From the NCBI RefSeq assembly GCF_900199205.1, contig NZ_OBMJ01000001.1:62001-126000 (forward strand): a DNA stretch of 64,000 nt, read 5' to 3'. Each line of letters begins with the position of its first letter. The first letter of the stretch is position 1. The stretch comes from Streptomyces sp. 1331.2. GTDB taxonomy: Bacteria; Actinomycetota; Actinomycetes; Streptomycetales; Streptomycetaceae. Below the pieces are notes generated by a model. It was not told the origin of the DNA. It saw nothing but the letters and a program-made list of their open reading frames with translations, and did not search any database. Shown one piece after another: positions 43,782-53,365 of the stretch. The position numbers and the translations under genes were made by a program.

Positions 43782-44453
43782 ATGCCTCTCGTGACGACCC
43801 GTCTGGCCGGCACTGTGCTGGCCGCCGCTCTGCTCGTCCCTGCCGCGGCGGCGTGCTCCTCCTCGTCTTCCTCCGACGCGCACGGCACCGCCGCGGCGAC
43901 CACGCCTGCCGCGCCGACTGCGGACACCGCGACCGCGACGTCCGCCGCGCCTTCCGCGCCTGCGACCACCGTGCCGGTCTCCCCCAAGCCGTCCTCGTCC
44001 AAGGCCACCGCCGCTGCGGCTGCCACGGGCAAGGGGACGTCCCCGGCGCGCGGTCAGACGCTGGTGGACGGCAGTACGGCCGAGGTCCAGGCGAGCGGGA
44101 ACCAGAACTACAGCGCCAGGATCGTCAACAAGGGTTCGGTCCTTGCCACACTGGAGACCCACGACGGCGATGCCGGGCTGGACGGCAACGGCATGTTCGT
44201 CGTGCTGTCGATGGACGGTACGGTGCACTCGTGGATGGGCGGCGAGCAGCAGGGGCCGGGCACGTTCACGCTCGCGGGCGGTTGGCGGGCCAAGGTCACC
44301 AAGGTCGGTGAACTCCACTACCGTGCGCAGGTCCTGGGCAGCGACAACGCGGTGATGGGCGCGCTGGAGGCGGACCGGCACGACGCGGGTGCCGTCGCCA
44401 ACGGCATCTATATCGTGCTGTCCGCCGGCGGCGTGATCAGCTCCCACGCGTGA
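43782..44453 (+). CDS. Secreted lipoprotein with beta-rich repeat domain
   Basis: ATG 43782 (CAGGAGATCCCGC) gives 223 aa with a lipoprotein signal: PAAAAC, lipidated Cys25. A Ser/Thr/Ala/Pro-rich stalk (residues about 26-95) leads to a C-terminal domain built from two similar halves: GNQNYSARIVNKGSVLATLE, GDAGLDGNGMFVVLSMDGTV and LHYRAQVLGSDNAVMGALEA, DAGAVANGIYIVLSAGGVIS. The internal symmetry suggests a duplicated beta module. Function unknown; it should sit on the outer face of the membrane. Confidence 0.75.
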   Translation: MPLVTTRLAGTVLAAALLVPAAAACSSSSSSDAHGTAAATTPAAPTADTATATSAAPSAPATTVPVSPKPSSSKATAAAAATGKGTSPARGQTLVDGSTAEVQASGNQNYSARIVNKGSVLATLETHDGDAGLDGNGMFVVLSMDGTVHSWMGGEQQGPGTFTLAGGWRAKVTKVGELHYRAQVLGSDNAVMGALEADRHDAGAVANGIYIVLSAGGVISSHA

Positions 44454-44489
44454 GGCCCGCGAACGCCGGCCTGTCGGCCCCGGGCGGGC

Positions 44490-46133
44490 TCAGCCGCGGG
44501 TGAAGGTGCCCAGGCCCTCGTGGTCGAGCTGTTCGACCACCGCCTCGGTGGCCCTGCCGTCGGCGGCGACGGTGAACGTCACCCCGGACAGGCCCACCGC
44601 GTTCTCGCCGCGAGTCTGGAAGCTGAACACGTCGCCGGCGTAGTGCCGCAACGGGAACTGGAGGTTGCCCGGGCCCAGGCTCATCGTCAGCCCGCCGGCG
44701 CCGGCGGTCACGGTCAGCGGGCCGTAGTAGCCGTTGGCGTAGGTGCCGACGTAGGCGGCGTCCGGTTTGGCGGGGGCGGCGCCGGCCGGGGGCTTGGTGT
44801 AGTCGGTCGGGGATACCTGGGGTTCGGCGGCGGCGGGGACGACTTTGCCGAGGAAGGTGAGCCAGTCGACGCTCTCGTGGCCGTTCTGGGCGACGTCGAA
44901 GAACTCCTCGGCCACCGCCTCGGGCAGGCCGGTGGGCTGGGCGTTGGTGAGCACGACGATGCCGAGCTGTTCGGAGGGCAGCAGGGTGACGGTGGTGGCG
45001 GCGCCCAGGTCGAAGCCGCCGGAGTGGTTGAGGCGCAGCCGGCCGTGGGAGTCCTGGTTGACGTTCCAGCCCAGGCCGTAGAAACCGGCGACGGCGGCGG
45101 GAGCTTGGGGCGGGTTGGAGACGATGTGCGGGACCCGGGTGTGGTCGAGGCCGGCCGCGTCGATGACCTGGCGGCCCTCGAAGGCGCCGTCGGCGAGCTG
45201 CAGGCGCATCCAGCGGGCGAGGTCCTGCACGGTGGAGCTGACGCCTCCGGCCGGGGACTGCGGGTCGGGGTTCTCGGTGGTGGAGACCTGCCAGCCGGCG
45301 GCGGTGTGCACGTGCGCGGTGGCCTTGTTCGGCGCGTTGTCGTAGGCGGAGCGCAGGGAGCTCGTGGAGTTCATGCCGAGCGGTTTGTAGAGGGTGGCGG
45401 CGGCCAGGTCCTCCCAGGTGGTGCCGCTGGCCTTGGCGACGGCGACGGCGGCTTCGGTGAGGCCGTAGTTGGTGTAGGCGTAGGAGGCGCGGAAGGGGGC
45501 CAGGGGCTGGTCGCGCAGGTGCTGGAGGATGTAGTCGCGCTGGTAGCCGAGGTCGCCGAGGAGGTCGCCGGCGTGGTCGGGCAGGCCGCTGCGGTGGGAG
45601 AACAGGTCGGCGATCGTGACGTGGCCGGTGACCCAGGGGTCGGCGAGGGCGAAGCCCGGGTCGTGGGCGGAGACGGGGTCGTCCCAGGCGACGGTTTTGT
45701 GGCCGACGACGCCGGCGACGATGGTGGAGGAGATCGGCTTGGAGAGGGAGGCGAGCTGGAAGACGGTGTCGGGGGTGACGGTGTCCGGCCGGCCGAGTTC
45801 GCGCACGCCGAAGCCCTTGACGTGGATCACCTTGTCGTGGTGGACGACGGCCAGGGCCAGGCCCGGCACGCCGGTGCGGCGCATCGCGTCCTGGACGTAG
45901 CCGTCGATCCTCTCGACGGCAGAGTTCACCTGCTGGTCGGTCAGCTGGGGCGGGGGCTGGCGCGGCGGCGCGGTGGCCGGGGCGGTGGCCGCTGTGGTGG
46001 TGGGGGTGGTGGTGCTGGGCGGGGCCTCGGGGCCAGCGGTGGCGGCGGTGCACCCTGCGAGCAGCGCTGCGCTCAGCAGCAGGGCCGCCGGCAGGGGCGC
46101 GGCGGCGGGGCGGGCTGGGCCGTGGTGGCGCAT
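44490..46133 (-). CDS. Beta-lactamase class C / penicillin-binding-like serine hydrolase, lipoprotein
   Basis: ATG 46133 follows GGGAGGA and gives 547 aa. A lipobox (LLAGC, Cys28) and a Pro/Thr linker precede a class C beta-lactamase-like domain: the SxxK motif is Ser129-Leu-Ser-Lys132 in QLASLSKP, YxN is Tyr220-Thr-Asn222 in YAYTNYG, and the third motif is HSGG in RLNHSGGFDLG. The C-terminal about 110 residues form an added beta-rich domain (YVGTYANGYYGPLTVTAGAG). Such proteins are esterases, D-aminopeptidases or carboxypeptidases acting outside the membrane; true lactamase activity cannot be inferred. Monocistronic. Confidence 0.88.
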   Translation of the reverse strand: MRHHGPARPAAAPLPAALLLSAALLAGCTAATAGPEAPPSTTTPTTTAATAPATAPPRQPPPQLTDQQVNSAVERIDGYVQDAMRRTGVPGLALAVVHHDKVIHVKGFGVRELGRPDTVTPDTVFQLASLSKPISSTIVAGVVGHKTVAWDDPVSAHDPGFALADPWVTGHVTIADLFSHRSGLPDHAGDLLGDLGYQRDYILQHLRDQPLAPFRASYAYTNYGLTEAAVAVAKASGTTWEDLAAATLYKPLGMNSTSSLRSAYDNAPNKATAHVHTAAGWQVSTTENPDPQSPAGGVSSTVQDLARWMRLQLADGAFEGRQVIDAAGLDHTRVPHIVSNPPQAPAAVAGFYGLGWNVNQDSHGRLRLNHSGGFDLGAATTVTLLPSEQLGIVVLTNAQPTGLPEAVAEEFFDVAQNGHESVDWLTFLGKVVPAAAEPQVSPTDYTKPPAGAAPAKPDAAYVGTYANGYYGPLTVTAGAGGLTMSLGPGNLQFPLRHYAGDVFSFQTRGENAVGLSGVTFTVAADGRATEAVVEQLDHEGLGTFTRG

Positions 46134-46391
46134 GGGGGTCCTCCCTCGTCCGGGCGGAGCGGCCGTGCGCCGCCTGGGCGCGAGTATTCGACGCGCCGCC
46201 AGCGCCCCGGCGGGCGCCGCGCGCCGGGGCCGGGGGCAATCACCCGTCCGGCGGCGAGGACCGGCGGGGACCAGGGGTCGGGGACCGGCGGCAGGGGGCG
46301 GGGGCGGGGGCGGGGGCGGGCGGCAGGGACCGACGGCGGGAACCACCCGACCGGCTCGCCCGGGTGCGCGCAGGCAAGGCCGGCCAAACGA

Positions 46392-46509
46392 CGTGGTCGA
46401 GGAGACGCTGGGCCGCGACGCTCCGGTGGCGCACCTGCCGCTGCGCTACGCCGTCCAGGACATCCACCTGCCGAGCGGGGTGACCATTCCCCGGGGCGAG
46501 GCGATCCCC
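46392..46509 (+). pseudogene. Cytochrome P450 fragment (K-helix region)
   Basis: VVEETLGRDAPVAHLPLRYA then VQDIHLPSGVTIPRGEAI is the K-helix and following strand of a bacterial P450: the EETLR...(P)xxR...G..IP.G pattern, with E in VEE and R in LPLRYA as the ExxR-equivalent region. No heme-binding Cys loop or N-terminus is present. The rest of 46134-46690 is GC-rich filler with G-run repeats. Confidence 0.6.
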
Positions 46510-46690
46510 GGGACCACCGGGCCGGCCAGGGCCCCTCCCCTCGCCCCAACTCCCCCGGCTTGCCCTGCCGTGCGGCCGGTAAGGCAGGGCAGGCCCCACG
46601 CGGCGCAGTGTGACGGGCCCTGGGCGGGGCGGGCGTGTTAGCAATGGCCCGAGGGCGGGGCCCGTACGCACGATGTTCAGGAGAAGCGTC

Positions 46691-47644
46691 TTGTCACACC
46701 ATCTCAGCGGACCGAACCTGCGCTCACCCGACGGTGACGCGCGCCTGGATCTGACCGACCTGTTCGCCTTCGCCTCGCCGGTGGCGGGCCGCACCGTACT
46801 GATCATGAACGTCAACCCGGTCGCGCCGACCGGCGGACAGGCCTTCCACCCGCAGGCGGTGTACCGGATCAACATCGACACCGACGGCGACAACCGGGCC
46901 GACATCGCGTTCAGCTTCACCTTCTCCGAACCCGTGGACGGCGCGCAGACCATGACGGTGCGCCGCGCCACCGGCGAAGGCGCCCGCGGGCACGAGGCCA
47001 CCGGGCAGGTACTGGCCTCGGGCGCGCCGGTGAGCTTCACCGCCGACCCGGCCGTGGTCGAGGCGGGCCCCTACCGGGTGAGCGCGGGACTGCGCAGCGA
47101 CCCGTTCTTCGCCGACCTGGACGGCATCGTCCACGACTTCCAGTGGACCGGGGTGGATTGGGGCGCGGACAAGAACGTCTTCGGGATCGTGCTGGAGGCA
47201 CCGGACGCGGAGTTCGGCGATGCGCCGCAGATCGGCGTGTGGGCGCGGGTGAGCGTGCGCAAGGACGGGCACCTGGTGTCGGTGGACCGCGGCGCGCATC
47301 CGTCGCTGACGGCGTACTTCAACGAAGAGGACGCCAAGGACGCCTACAACGCGGGCGAGCCCGCCCAGGACTGGCAGACCTACCGGGAACCGTGGACGGC
47401 CAAGCTCCAGCACTTCGGCGGATACACCACCCAGGCCGCCGAAGCACAGCTGCGCATCGTCCTGCCGGACATCCTGCGCTACGACCGCACCCGCCCACCC
47501 GGCTACCCCAACGGGCGCACGCTGACCGACGACGTCACCTCGACGCGGCTGTCGATGCTCACCGACGCCACCGTGGCCACCGACCACATCGGCCCGCACA
47601 CCGACCTGCTGCCCCACTTCCCCTACCTGGGTCACCCCCACTGA
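46691..47644 (+). CDS. DUF4331 family protein
   Basis: TTG 46691, 6 nt after GGAGA, gives 317 aa (an in-frame ATG at 46673 lacks a ribosome site). It begins SHHLSGPNLRSPDGDARLDL, then TDLFAFASP, the standard opening of DUF4331 proteins. Later blocks are INIDTDGDNRADIAFSFTFS, GPYRVSAGLRSDPFFADLDG and the terminal PNGRTLTDDVTSTRLSMLTD. The family is beta-rich and of unknown function; no signal peptide is evident here. It is followed by a hairpin at 47708. Confidence 0.85.
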   Translation: MSHHLSGPNLRSPDGDARLDLTDLFAFASPVAGRTVLIMNVNPVAPTGGQAFHPQAVYRINIDTDGDNRADIAFSFTFSEPVDGAQTMTVRRATGEGARGHEATGQVLASGAPVSFTADPAVVEAGPYRVSAGLRSDPFFADLDGIVHDFQWTGVDWGADKNVFGIVLEAPDAEFGDAPQIGVWARVSVRKDGHLVSVDRGAHPSLTAYFNEEDAKDAYNAGEPAQDWQTYREPWTAKLQHFGGYTTQAAEAQLRIVLPDILRYDRTRPPGYPNGRTLTDDVTSTRLSMLTDATVATDHIGPHTDLLPHFPYLGHPH

Positions 47645-47707
47645 ACCCGCGGGCCCTGCAGGCCGCACGGGCCTGGCGGGCCTGCGGGCCGCACGGGCCT
47701 GCGGGCC

Positions 47708-47742
47708 GGAGCAGGAAGTCGGGCAGGCCGGCTTCCTGCTCC
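47708..47742. terminator. Hairpin of the GGAAGTCG type after the DUF4331 gene
   Basis: GGAGCAGGAAGTCGG (47708-47722) and CCGGCTTCCTGCTCC (47728-47742) form a 15-bp stem with one G:U pair and a 5-nt loop. Confidence 0.8.
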
Positions 47743-47960
47743 TGCCCTGCCCGGCCCCGGCCCCGGCCACCCGCACCGAAACCCCCAGGCCCCCGGCGAA
47801 GGCCTCCCCCGCCGGGTCCGGCGCGCCGGACAGGGGCGCGGCAAGCAGGCGCGCCCCTGTCAGATGTCAGGGACCGCTGCCCAGGGCCCCGTCCCTACGC
47901 TGACGGCACCGGCCGGGGCCGACCCGCCGGGCCCCGCACCAGCCAAGGGAGAACCACCCC

Positions 47961-48326
47961 ATGCGCGCGATCACGCACACCGCAGCCGCCCTCGCCCTCG
48001 CCACCGCCGCCCTGACCGCGATGGGTACCGGCAGTGCCGGCGCCGCGGACGGCTCCTGGGCGAACTGCCCCTCGGGCGCGGTCTGCATCTACCCGCAGAA
48101 CCAGAACCCGGCCCTGTCCCCCACCGACGTCTACTACAGCTACGGCGCCCACAACCTGAGCAACCAGTACGGCAACCACTGGATCCTCAACAACCAGACC
48201 GCCGGCGCCCACGCCCACCTGTGCCGCGGCTCCGGCGGCACGAACTGCGTCTACGACATCCCCGCCCGAAACGGCGTCTACTACGACCTCGGACCGATCA
48301 ACTCGATCACCCTCGACCGTCCCTGA
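47961..48326 (+). CDS. Small secreted protein, peptidase-inhibitor-I36-like
   Basis: ATG 47961 (AAGGGAGAA upstream) gives 121 aa with a Sec signal peptide (cleavage near GSAGA-AD). The mature domain WANCPSGAVCIYPQNQNPAL, YYSYGAHNLSNQYGNHWILN and AHLCRGSGGTNCVYDIPA has four Cys spaced as in small secreted inhibitors of the SMPI/I36 type. The match is by pattern only; it may also be a generic secreted structural peptide. A terminator follows at 48459. Confidence 0.6.
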   Translation: MRAITHTAAALALATAALTAMGTGSAGAADGSWANCPSGAVCIYPQNQNPALSPTDVYYSYGAHNLSNQYGNHWILNNQTAGAHAHLCRGSGGTNCVYDIPARNGVYYDLGPINSITLDRP

Positions 48327-48458
48327 CCATTCATCACATCCGCATCCGCGCACAGCACGCGGACACAAGCCCGGGGGTGCCTGCCGCACCGGGGACAGCA
48401 GACGCCCCCACCCGGATCGGCCCCTGACGGCCCTTCACCCTCGGTCACCCACGGGAAA

Positions 48459-48497
48459 GAGGGTGTCCGCTGCCACCGGGGAGCGGCGGACACCCTC
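48459..48497. terminator. Terminator hairpin
   Basis: GAGGGTGTCCGC (48459-48470) pairs perfectly with GCGGACACCCTC (48486-48497). Confidence 0.8.
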
Positions 48498-48860
48498 GTC
48501 CGTATTGACGTGCCCCTGACATGCATTCGGCCTTCCAGTCAAACTCTTGAACGGCAGGCTCATCCACAAACCCCCCACCTCTCCATCACCCGAAGCCCCC
48601 TTCCGTTCCCTGCTGCGACACCCCGCTACTCCGCCCCCTCCTCGGCCCCCTGTTCCACCCCGTTCCCCCTGTGCCGACCCTCTGACCTACCCCGTTGCTC
48701 GGGCCCGGTGGTCCGCCCGGGTCGAGTGTTCATGAAGATAACGAATAGAGGCATATTCCGGTCTGAGTCGGTTTACTTGTTGACGTCATGCGCGGGTCCA
48801 GGTTTAACTCCCCCCACCCAGCCGCAGAGTCGCGGCGACGTCAGGGAGAGGCACCCCCAC
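48498..48860 (+). promoter_or_regulatory. Leader and promoter of the ABC importer operon
   Basis: TTGACG (48780-48785) and TTTAAC (48803-48808) are separated by 17 bp, a plausible housekeeping promoter about 50 nt before the start. Upstream, 48735-48770 is unusually AT-rich (AGATAACGAATAGAG) and is a likely site for a sugar-responsive repressor. 48540-48720 is a C-rich stretch without visible function. Confidence 0.5.
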
Positions 48861-49955
48861 ATGAACGCCACGATGCGTCGCGCCGTCATCGCCACCACCG
48901 GTATGGCGCTGGCCCTGTCCATGGCCGCCTGCGGGAAGGCCGGCGCCGACAAAAAGGACAGCGCCGCCGCCGCAGACACCAAGTCCATCGGCCTGCTGCT
49001 GCCCGAGAACGCCTCCTCCACCCGCTACGAGTCCTTCGACCGCCCGTTCATCGAGGCCAAGGTCAAGGCCCTGTGCGCGGACTGCAAGGTGCTCTACAGC
49101 AACGCCGAGGGCAGCGCCGCCAAGCAGAAGCAGCAGTTCGACACCCTCATCGCCCAGGGCGTCAAGGTGATCGTCCTGGACGCCTTCGACGCCAAGTCCA
49201 CCCAGTCCTGGGTCCAGGAGGCCGCCGCCAAGGGCGTCAAGGTCGTCGCGTACGACCGCCTGGCCACCGGCCCGGTAGCCGCCTACGTCTCCTTCGACAA
49301 CGAGAAGGTCGGCGAACTCCAGGGCCAGGCACTGCTGGACGCACTCGGCGCCAAGGCCGCCGACTCCGACATCGTCATGATCAACGGTGACGAGGCCGAC
49401 CCCAACGCCGCCCAGTTCAAGTCCGGCGCCCACAAGACCCTCGACGGCAAGATCCGCAAGGTCGTCTACGAGCAGTCCGGCGAATGGAAGCCCACCGTCG
49501 CCGGCCAGAAGATCGGCGCCGCGATCACCCAGTTCGGCAAGACCGGCTTCCAGGCCGTCTACTCCGCCAACGACGGCATGGCCGGCGCCATCATCACCCA
49601 GCTCAAGAGCGCCGGCATCACCATCCCCGTCGGCGGCCAGGACGCCGGACTCGACGCCGTCCAGCGCATCGTCGCCGGCGACCAGGCCTACACCATCTAC
49701 AAGGCCTACAAGCCCCTCGCCGACAACGCCGCCGAACTGGCCGTCGACCTCCTGCAGGGCAAGGACGTCAAGACCGTCGCGTCCTCCACGGTCGACAGCG
49801 CCACCGACAAGGGCATCCCCGCCAAGCTGCTGGAGCCCAAGGTCGTCACCAAGGCGAACATCAACGACACGGTCATCGCCGACGGCCTCTACAAGGCCGC
49901 CGACATCTGCACCGCCGACTTCGCCGCCGCCTGCGCCACCGCCGGCATCAAGTAG
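48861..49955 (+). CDS. Sugar ABC transporter substrate-binding lipoprotein (xylose type)
   Basis: ATG 48861 (GGGAGAGG) gives 364 aa with lipobox SMAAC, Cys24. The periplasmic-binding-protein fold of the CUT2 class is evident: SIGLLLPENASSTRYESFDR, GVKVIVLDAFDAKSTQSWVQ, KVVAYDRLATGPVAAYVSFD and GFQAVYSANDGMAGAIITQL, GITIPVGGQDAGLDAVQRIV. This pattern matches XylF-like proteins. It should capture a pentose outside the membrane and deliver it to the permease encoded two genes on. An internal hairpin follows the stop, so it may be expressed more than the downstream genes. Confidence 0.9.
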   Translation: MNATMRRAVIATTGMALALSMAACGKAGADKKDSAAAADTKSIGLLLPENASSTRYESFDRPFIEAKVKALCADCKVLYSNAEGSAAKQKQQFDTLIAQGVKVIVLDAFDAKSTQSWVQEAAAKGVKVVAYDRLATGPVAAYVSFDNEKVGELQGQALLDALGAKAADSDIVMINGDEADPNAAQFKSGAHKTLDGKIRKVVYEQSGEWKPTVAGQKIGAAITQFGKTGFQAVYSANDGMAGAIITQLKSAGITIPVGGQDAGLDAVQRIVAGDQAYTIYKAYKPLADNAAELAVDLLQGKDVKTVASSTVDSATDKGIPAKLLEPKVVTKANINDTVIADGLYKAADICTADFAAACATAGIK

Positions 49956-50003
49956 GCCCCGCGGCACCGGCCCCGCACCCCCTCCCGTAACCCGCCCCGC
50001 CCC

Positions 50004-50027
50004 GCCCGCCCCCGAGCGCGGGCGGGC
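50004..50027. terminator. Intercistronic hairpin after the binding-protein gene
   Basis: GCCCGCC (50004-50010) pairs with GGCGGGC (50021-50027). Such stem-loops typically stabilise the transcript of the abundant binding protein and reduce readthrough. Confidence 0.5.
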
Positions 50028-50106
50028 AGGGGTGGGCGGGGCGCGTGCGGGGCCGGCCCTCGCACCCCCCACCCCACCCCGTACAACCCCGCAGGAGATG
50101 GTTCAC

Positions 50107-50886
50107 GTGACAGGCGCACCCGTACTGGCGCTGCGCGAGGTCTCCAAGCGCTTCGGAGCCGTCCAAGCGCTCACCGACGTCGACCTCGACGTCCACGCCG
50201 GCGAAGTCGTCGCGCTCGTCGGCGACAACGGCGCCGGCAAGTCCACCCTGGTCAAGACGATCGCAGGCGTCCACCCGATCGACGAGGGCAGCATCAGCTG
50301 GGAGGGCCGTCCGGTGCGCATCGAGCGCCCCCAGGACGCCCAGGCCCTCGGCGTCGCCACCGTCTACCAGGACCTCGCGCTGTGCGACAACCTCGACGTC
50401 GTCGCCAACCTCTTCCTCGGCCGCGAACTGCGCCGCCACGGCACGCTCGACGAGGTCGCCATGGAACGGCGCGCCAAGGAACTGCTGGACACCCTCTCGA
50501 TCCGCATCCCGAGCGTCCGGATCCCCATCGCCGCCCTGTCCGGCGGCCAGCGCCAGGTCGTCGCCATCGCCCGCGCCCTGGTCGGCGACCCCAAGATCGT
50601 CATCCTGGACGAGCCCACCGCCGCCCTCGGCGTCGAGCAGACCGCCCAGGTCCTCGACCTCGTCGAGCGCCTGCGCGAGCGCGGCCTGGGCGTGATCCTG
50701 ATCAGCCACAACATGGCGGACGTCAAGGCCGTCGCCGACACCGTCGCCGTCCTGCGCCTGGGCCGCAACAACGGGGTCTTCCCGGTCGCCGACACCTCGC
50801 ACGAGGAGATCATCTCCGCCATCACCGGCGCCACCGACAACGCCGTCACCCGGCGCCAGGCACGCATCGCGGAGGAAGCGAAGTGA
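50107..50886 (+). CDS. Sugar ABC transporter ATPase, single NBD
   Basis: GTG 50107, 8 nt after GGAGA, gives 259 aa. Walker A GDNGAGKS (39-46), Q-loop VYQD (87-90), signature LSGGQ (144-148), Walker B VILDEP (165-170) and switch His in ISHNMAD are all present. XylG/RbsA-type proteins usually have two NBDs (about 500 aa); actinobacteria often use one, as here. It energises the permease whose gene overlaps its stop by 4 nt. Confidence 0.93.
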   Translation: MTGAPVLALREVSKRFGAVQALTDVDLDVHAGEVVALVGDNGAGKSTLVKTIAGVHPIDEGSISWEGRPVRIERPQDAQALGVATVYQDLALCDNLDVVANLFLGRELRRHGTLDEVAMERRAKELLDTLSIRIPSVRIPIAALSGGQRQVVAIARALVGDPKIVILDEPTAALGVEQTAQVLDLVERLRERGLGVILISHNMADVKAVADTVAVLRLGRNNGVFPVADTSHEEIISAITGATDNAVTRRQARIAEEAK

Positions 50887-52169
50887 GCACCAGCCAGACC
50901 ACCCCCACCCCGGCCACCACTCCCGCCGACGGAACGGCCCCCGCCGCGAGCGCCGTCGACCCCCGCCTGCTGGTGCGCCGCCAGGGCCTGGGCGGCTACG
51001 CCGAGGAGTTCCGCCGCAGGATCAAGAGCGGCGACCTCGGCTCACTGCCCGTCGTCATCGGCCTCGTCCTCATCGCCGTCATCTTCCAGAGCATCACCGG
51101 CCACTTCCTGCAGGCCGACAACCTCACCAACATCACCAAGTGGATCGCCGGCCCCGGCCTGATCGCCGTCGGCGTCGTCTTCGTCCTGCTGCTGGGCGAG
51201 ATCGACCTCTCCCTGGGCTCCGTCGCCGGCGTCAGCGCCGCCCTCACCTCCGTGCTGGCCGTGCGCGAAGGCCTGAACGAGGGTCTGGCCATCCTGCTCG
51301 CCCTCGCCGCCGCCGTCGCCCTGGGCGCCCTGCACGGCTTCTTCTTCGCCAGGATCGGCGTCCCCGCGTTCGTCGTCACCCTCGCCGGCATGCTCGCCTG
51401 GAGCGGCCTGCAGGACTACACGCTGGGCAAGCTCGGCACCGTCAACAACATCAACGACGGCATCGTCGCCAACCTGGACACGTACTTCCTGGGCGACGGC
51501 GACATCCTCTACGCCTGGCTCCTCGCCGTCCTCTCCGTCGCCGCCTTCCTTGCCGCCCAGCTCCTGGACGCCCGCCGCCGCACCGCCTCCGGCCTGCCCG
51601 CGCGCGGCACCGGCGAGATCGCCCTGCGCACCGGCGCCCTCGCTGTCCTCGCCCTGACCGGCGCCTACATGCTCAACCAGGACCGCGGCCTGCCGCTGCC
51701 CCTGGTGGTGCTGCTCGGCGTCGTCGTCCTCACTGACTTCGTGCTGCGCCGCACCTCCTACGGCCGGCAGATCTTTGCGGTCGGCGGCGGTGTGGAGGCC
51801 GCCCGTCGCGCCGGCATCAACGTCGCCCGGGTGCGGATCTCCGTCTTCATGCTCTCCGCGCTGCTGGCCGCACTCGGCGGCCTCTTCATCGCCTCCCAGC
51901 AGGGCTCGGCGGACAAGCAGCTCGGCAGCGGCAACGTACTGATGAGCGCGATCGCAGCTGCCGTCATCGGCGGCACCAGCCTCTTCGGCGGGCGCGGCAA
52001 GACCTGGTCGGCGCTGCTGGGCATCCTGGTCATCCAGTCCATCACCACCGGCCTGGACATGGTCCACGCCGCCCAGGCCATCCAGTACATGATCACCGGC
52101 GCCGTCCTGCTCGCCGCCGTCGTCCTCGACTCCCTCACCCGCCGCACCCGCACCGCCGGGCGCAGCTAG
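50883..52169 (+). CDS. Sugar ABC transporter permease (CUT2, XylH-like)
   Basis: GTG 50883 overlaps the ATPase stop (GTGA) and gives 428 aa. After a short soluble N-terminus there are about ten membrane spans, including GLVLIAVIFQSITGHFLQAD, GLIAVGVVFVLLLGEIDLSL, PAFVVTLAGMLAWSGLQDYT and SVFMLSALLAALGGLFIASQ. The last part contains the family end AIAAAVIGGTSLFGGRGKTW. It forms the channel of the importer. A 17-bp stem terminator closes the operon. Confidence 0.92.
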   Translation: MSTSQTTPTPATTPADGTAPAASAVDPRLLVRRQGLGGYAEEFRRRIKSGDLGSLPVVIGLVLIAVIFQSITGHFLQADNLTNITKWIAGPGLIAVGVVFVLLLGEIDLSLGSVAGVSAALTSVLAVREGLNEGLAILLALAAAVALGALHGFFFARIGVPAFVVTLAGMLAWSGLQDYTLGKLGTVNNINDGIVANLDTYFLGDGDILYAWLLAVLSVAAFLAAQLLDARRRTASGLPARGTGEIALRTGALAVLALTGAYMLNQDRGLPLPLVVLLGVVVLTDFVLRRTSYGRQIFAVGGGVEAARRAGINVARVRISVFMLSALLAALGGLFIASQQGSADKQLGSGNVLMSAIAAAVIGGTSLFGGRGKTWSALLGILVIQSITTGLDMVHAAQAIQYMITGAVLLAAVVLDSLTRRTRTAGRS

Positions 52170-52187
52170 CCGGCGGGAACCCGCAGG

Positions 52188-52224
52188 TCCTGTGCCCCGC
52201 CGTCTCCCAGAGACGGCGGGGCAC
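52188..52224. terminator. Operon terminator
   Basis: CTGTGCCCCGCCGTCTC (52188-52204) and its exact complement (52208-52224) form a 17-bp stem with a 3-nt loop, the strongest hairpin in the window. Confidence 0.9.
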
Positions 52225-52462
52225 AGTCGTCGGCAGACCCCGGGGTACCGGCCCCGGAACGGCTGCCGGGGTGCCTCGGTCGGCAGCGGCAGCGCCATGG
52301 GAGTCAGGGTCAGCGCGCCGGAGTGAGGACGTGCCGCCGTCGCGCGGCCTTGCGCGGTGGCGGCGGACCGTGGCGGACGTCCCCCGTGGAGCGCTCGATC
52401 GGCGAACCGGAAGCGGGGCGACGGGCGGCGGCAGCTGACGAACCGGCGGGACCGACTGCCGG

Positions 52463-53365
52463 CTACAGCTTGGCGGCGGAGAAGGTGTCGCACTGCGCGA
52501 GGTCGCCGCCGCGGTAGCCGGTGGTGAACCAGGCCTTGCGCTGGTCAGCGGAACCGTGCGTCCACGCCTCCGGGTTGATCCGCCCGGTGGCCTGCTGCTG
52601 GATCCGGTCATCACCCACGGCCGCGGCCGCATCCAGGCCCTGAGCGATGTCCTGGTCGGTGAGGGAAGCGATCAACGGGCGCCCGGTAGAGGGCTGCGGG
52701 GTGGTGGTGGCGTGGTGGGCCCACACCCCGGCGTAGCAGTCGGCCTGCAGTTCCAGGCGTACGGCGGCGCTGTTGGCGCCCTGGCGGTCGCCGCCGACCT
52801 TCTGCATCGCGCCGGTGAGGGTCTGGATGTGGTGGCCGTACTCGTGCGCGACGACGTAGGACTCGGCGAAGGGGCCGCCCTTGGCGCCGAAGCGGGCGGA
52901 GAGTTCGTTGAAGAAGCCGAGGTCGAAGTAGGCCTTCTTGTCGCCGGGGCAGTAGAACGGCCCCACCGCGGAGGTCGCCGCCCCGCAGGCGGTCGAGACC
53001 TGGCCGGTGAACAGCACGGTCTCGGCGTTCCTGTACGGGATGCCTGTGCGGCGCGGCAGTTCGGTGCGCCAGAAGTCCTGCAGGCTGTTGGTGACCGCCA
53101 CGATCCGGCAGTCCTGGCGCTTGTTGGCGTCCGCGCCGGTCTTGCAGGCCTGCTGGGCCTCGCCGGCGGTGCGCACACCGGTGGAGGAGGTGGAGGCGCT
53201 GCCGGAGGACAGGCCCAGCAGCTGCGGGTCGACGCCGAGGACGATCGCGAACAGGACCGCGATCAGGCCCACGGCCCCGCCGCCGATGGCGACCTTTCCG
53301 CCGGGGATGCCGCGCCGGTCGTCCACCTGCGAGGTGTCGAGGTCGCCCTGGTCGTCGAACTGCAT
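52463..53365 (-). CDS. YpfJ-like neutral zinc metallopeptidase
   Basis: The 300-aa product has an N-terminal membrane segment (residues about 25-45, [20 protein letters not shown]) and the YpfJ domain: [35 protein letters not shown], then zinc motif HEYGHH (His174, Glu175, His178) in [15 protein letters not shown] and the third ligand in [14 protein letters not shown]. It should act outside the cytoplasm as a neutral metalloprotease. Cys residues in [13 protein letters not shown] may be disulfide-linked. Monocistronic. Confidence 0.9.
   Translation of the reverse strand: MQFDDQGDLDTSQVDDRRGIPGGKVAIGGGAVGLIAVLFAIVLGVDPQLLGLSSGSASTSSTGVRTAGEAQQACKTGADANKRQDCRIVAVTNSLQDFWRTELPRRTGIPYRNAETVLFTGQVSTACGAATSAVGPFYCPGDKKAYFDLGFFNELSARFGAKGGPFAESYVVAHEYGHHIQTLTGAMQKVGGDRQGANSAAVRLELQADCYAGVWAHHATTTPQPSTGRPLIASLTDQDIAQGLDAAAAVGDDRIQQQATGRINPEAWTHGSADQRKAWFTTGYRGGDLAQCDTFSAAKL

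Noticed and set aside
44490..46133. Antibiotic-resistance beta-lactamase
   Set aside because: SxxK and YxN motifs show the fold, but most such streptomycete lipoproteins are esterases or peptidases and nothing here supports lactam hydrolysis.
48735..48770. Riboswitch in the importer leader
   Set aside because: The stretch is AT-rich but no conserved aptamer or long paired structure is visible.
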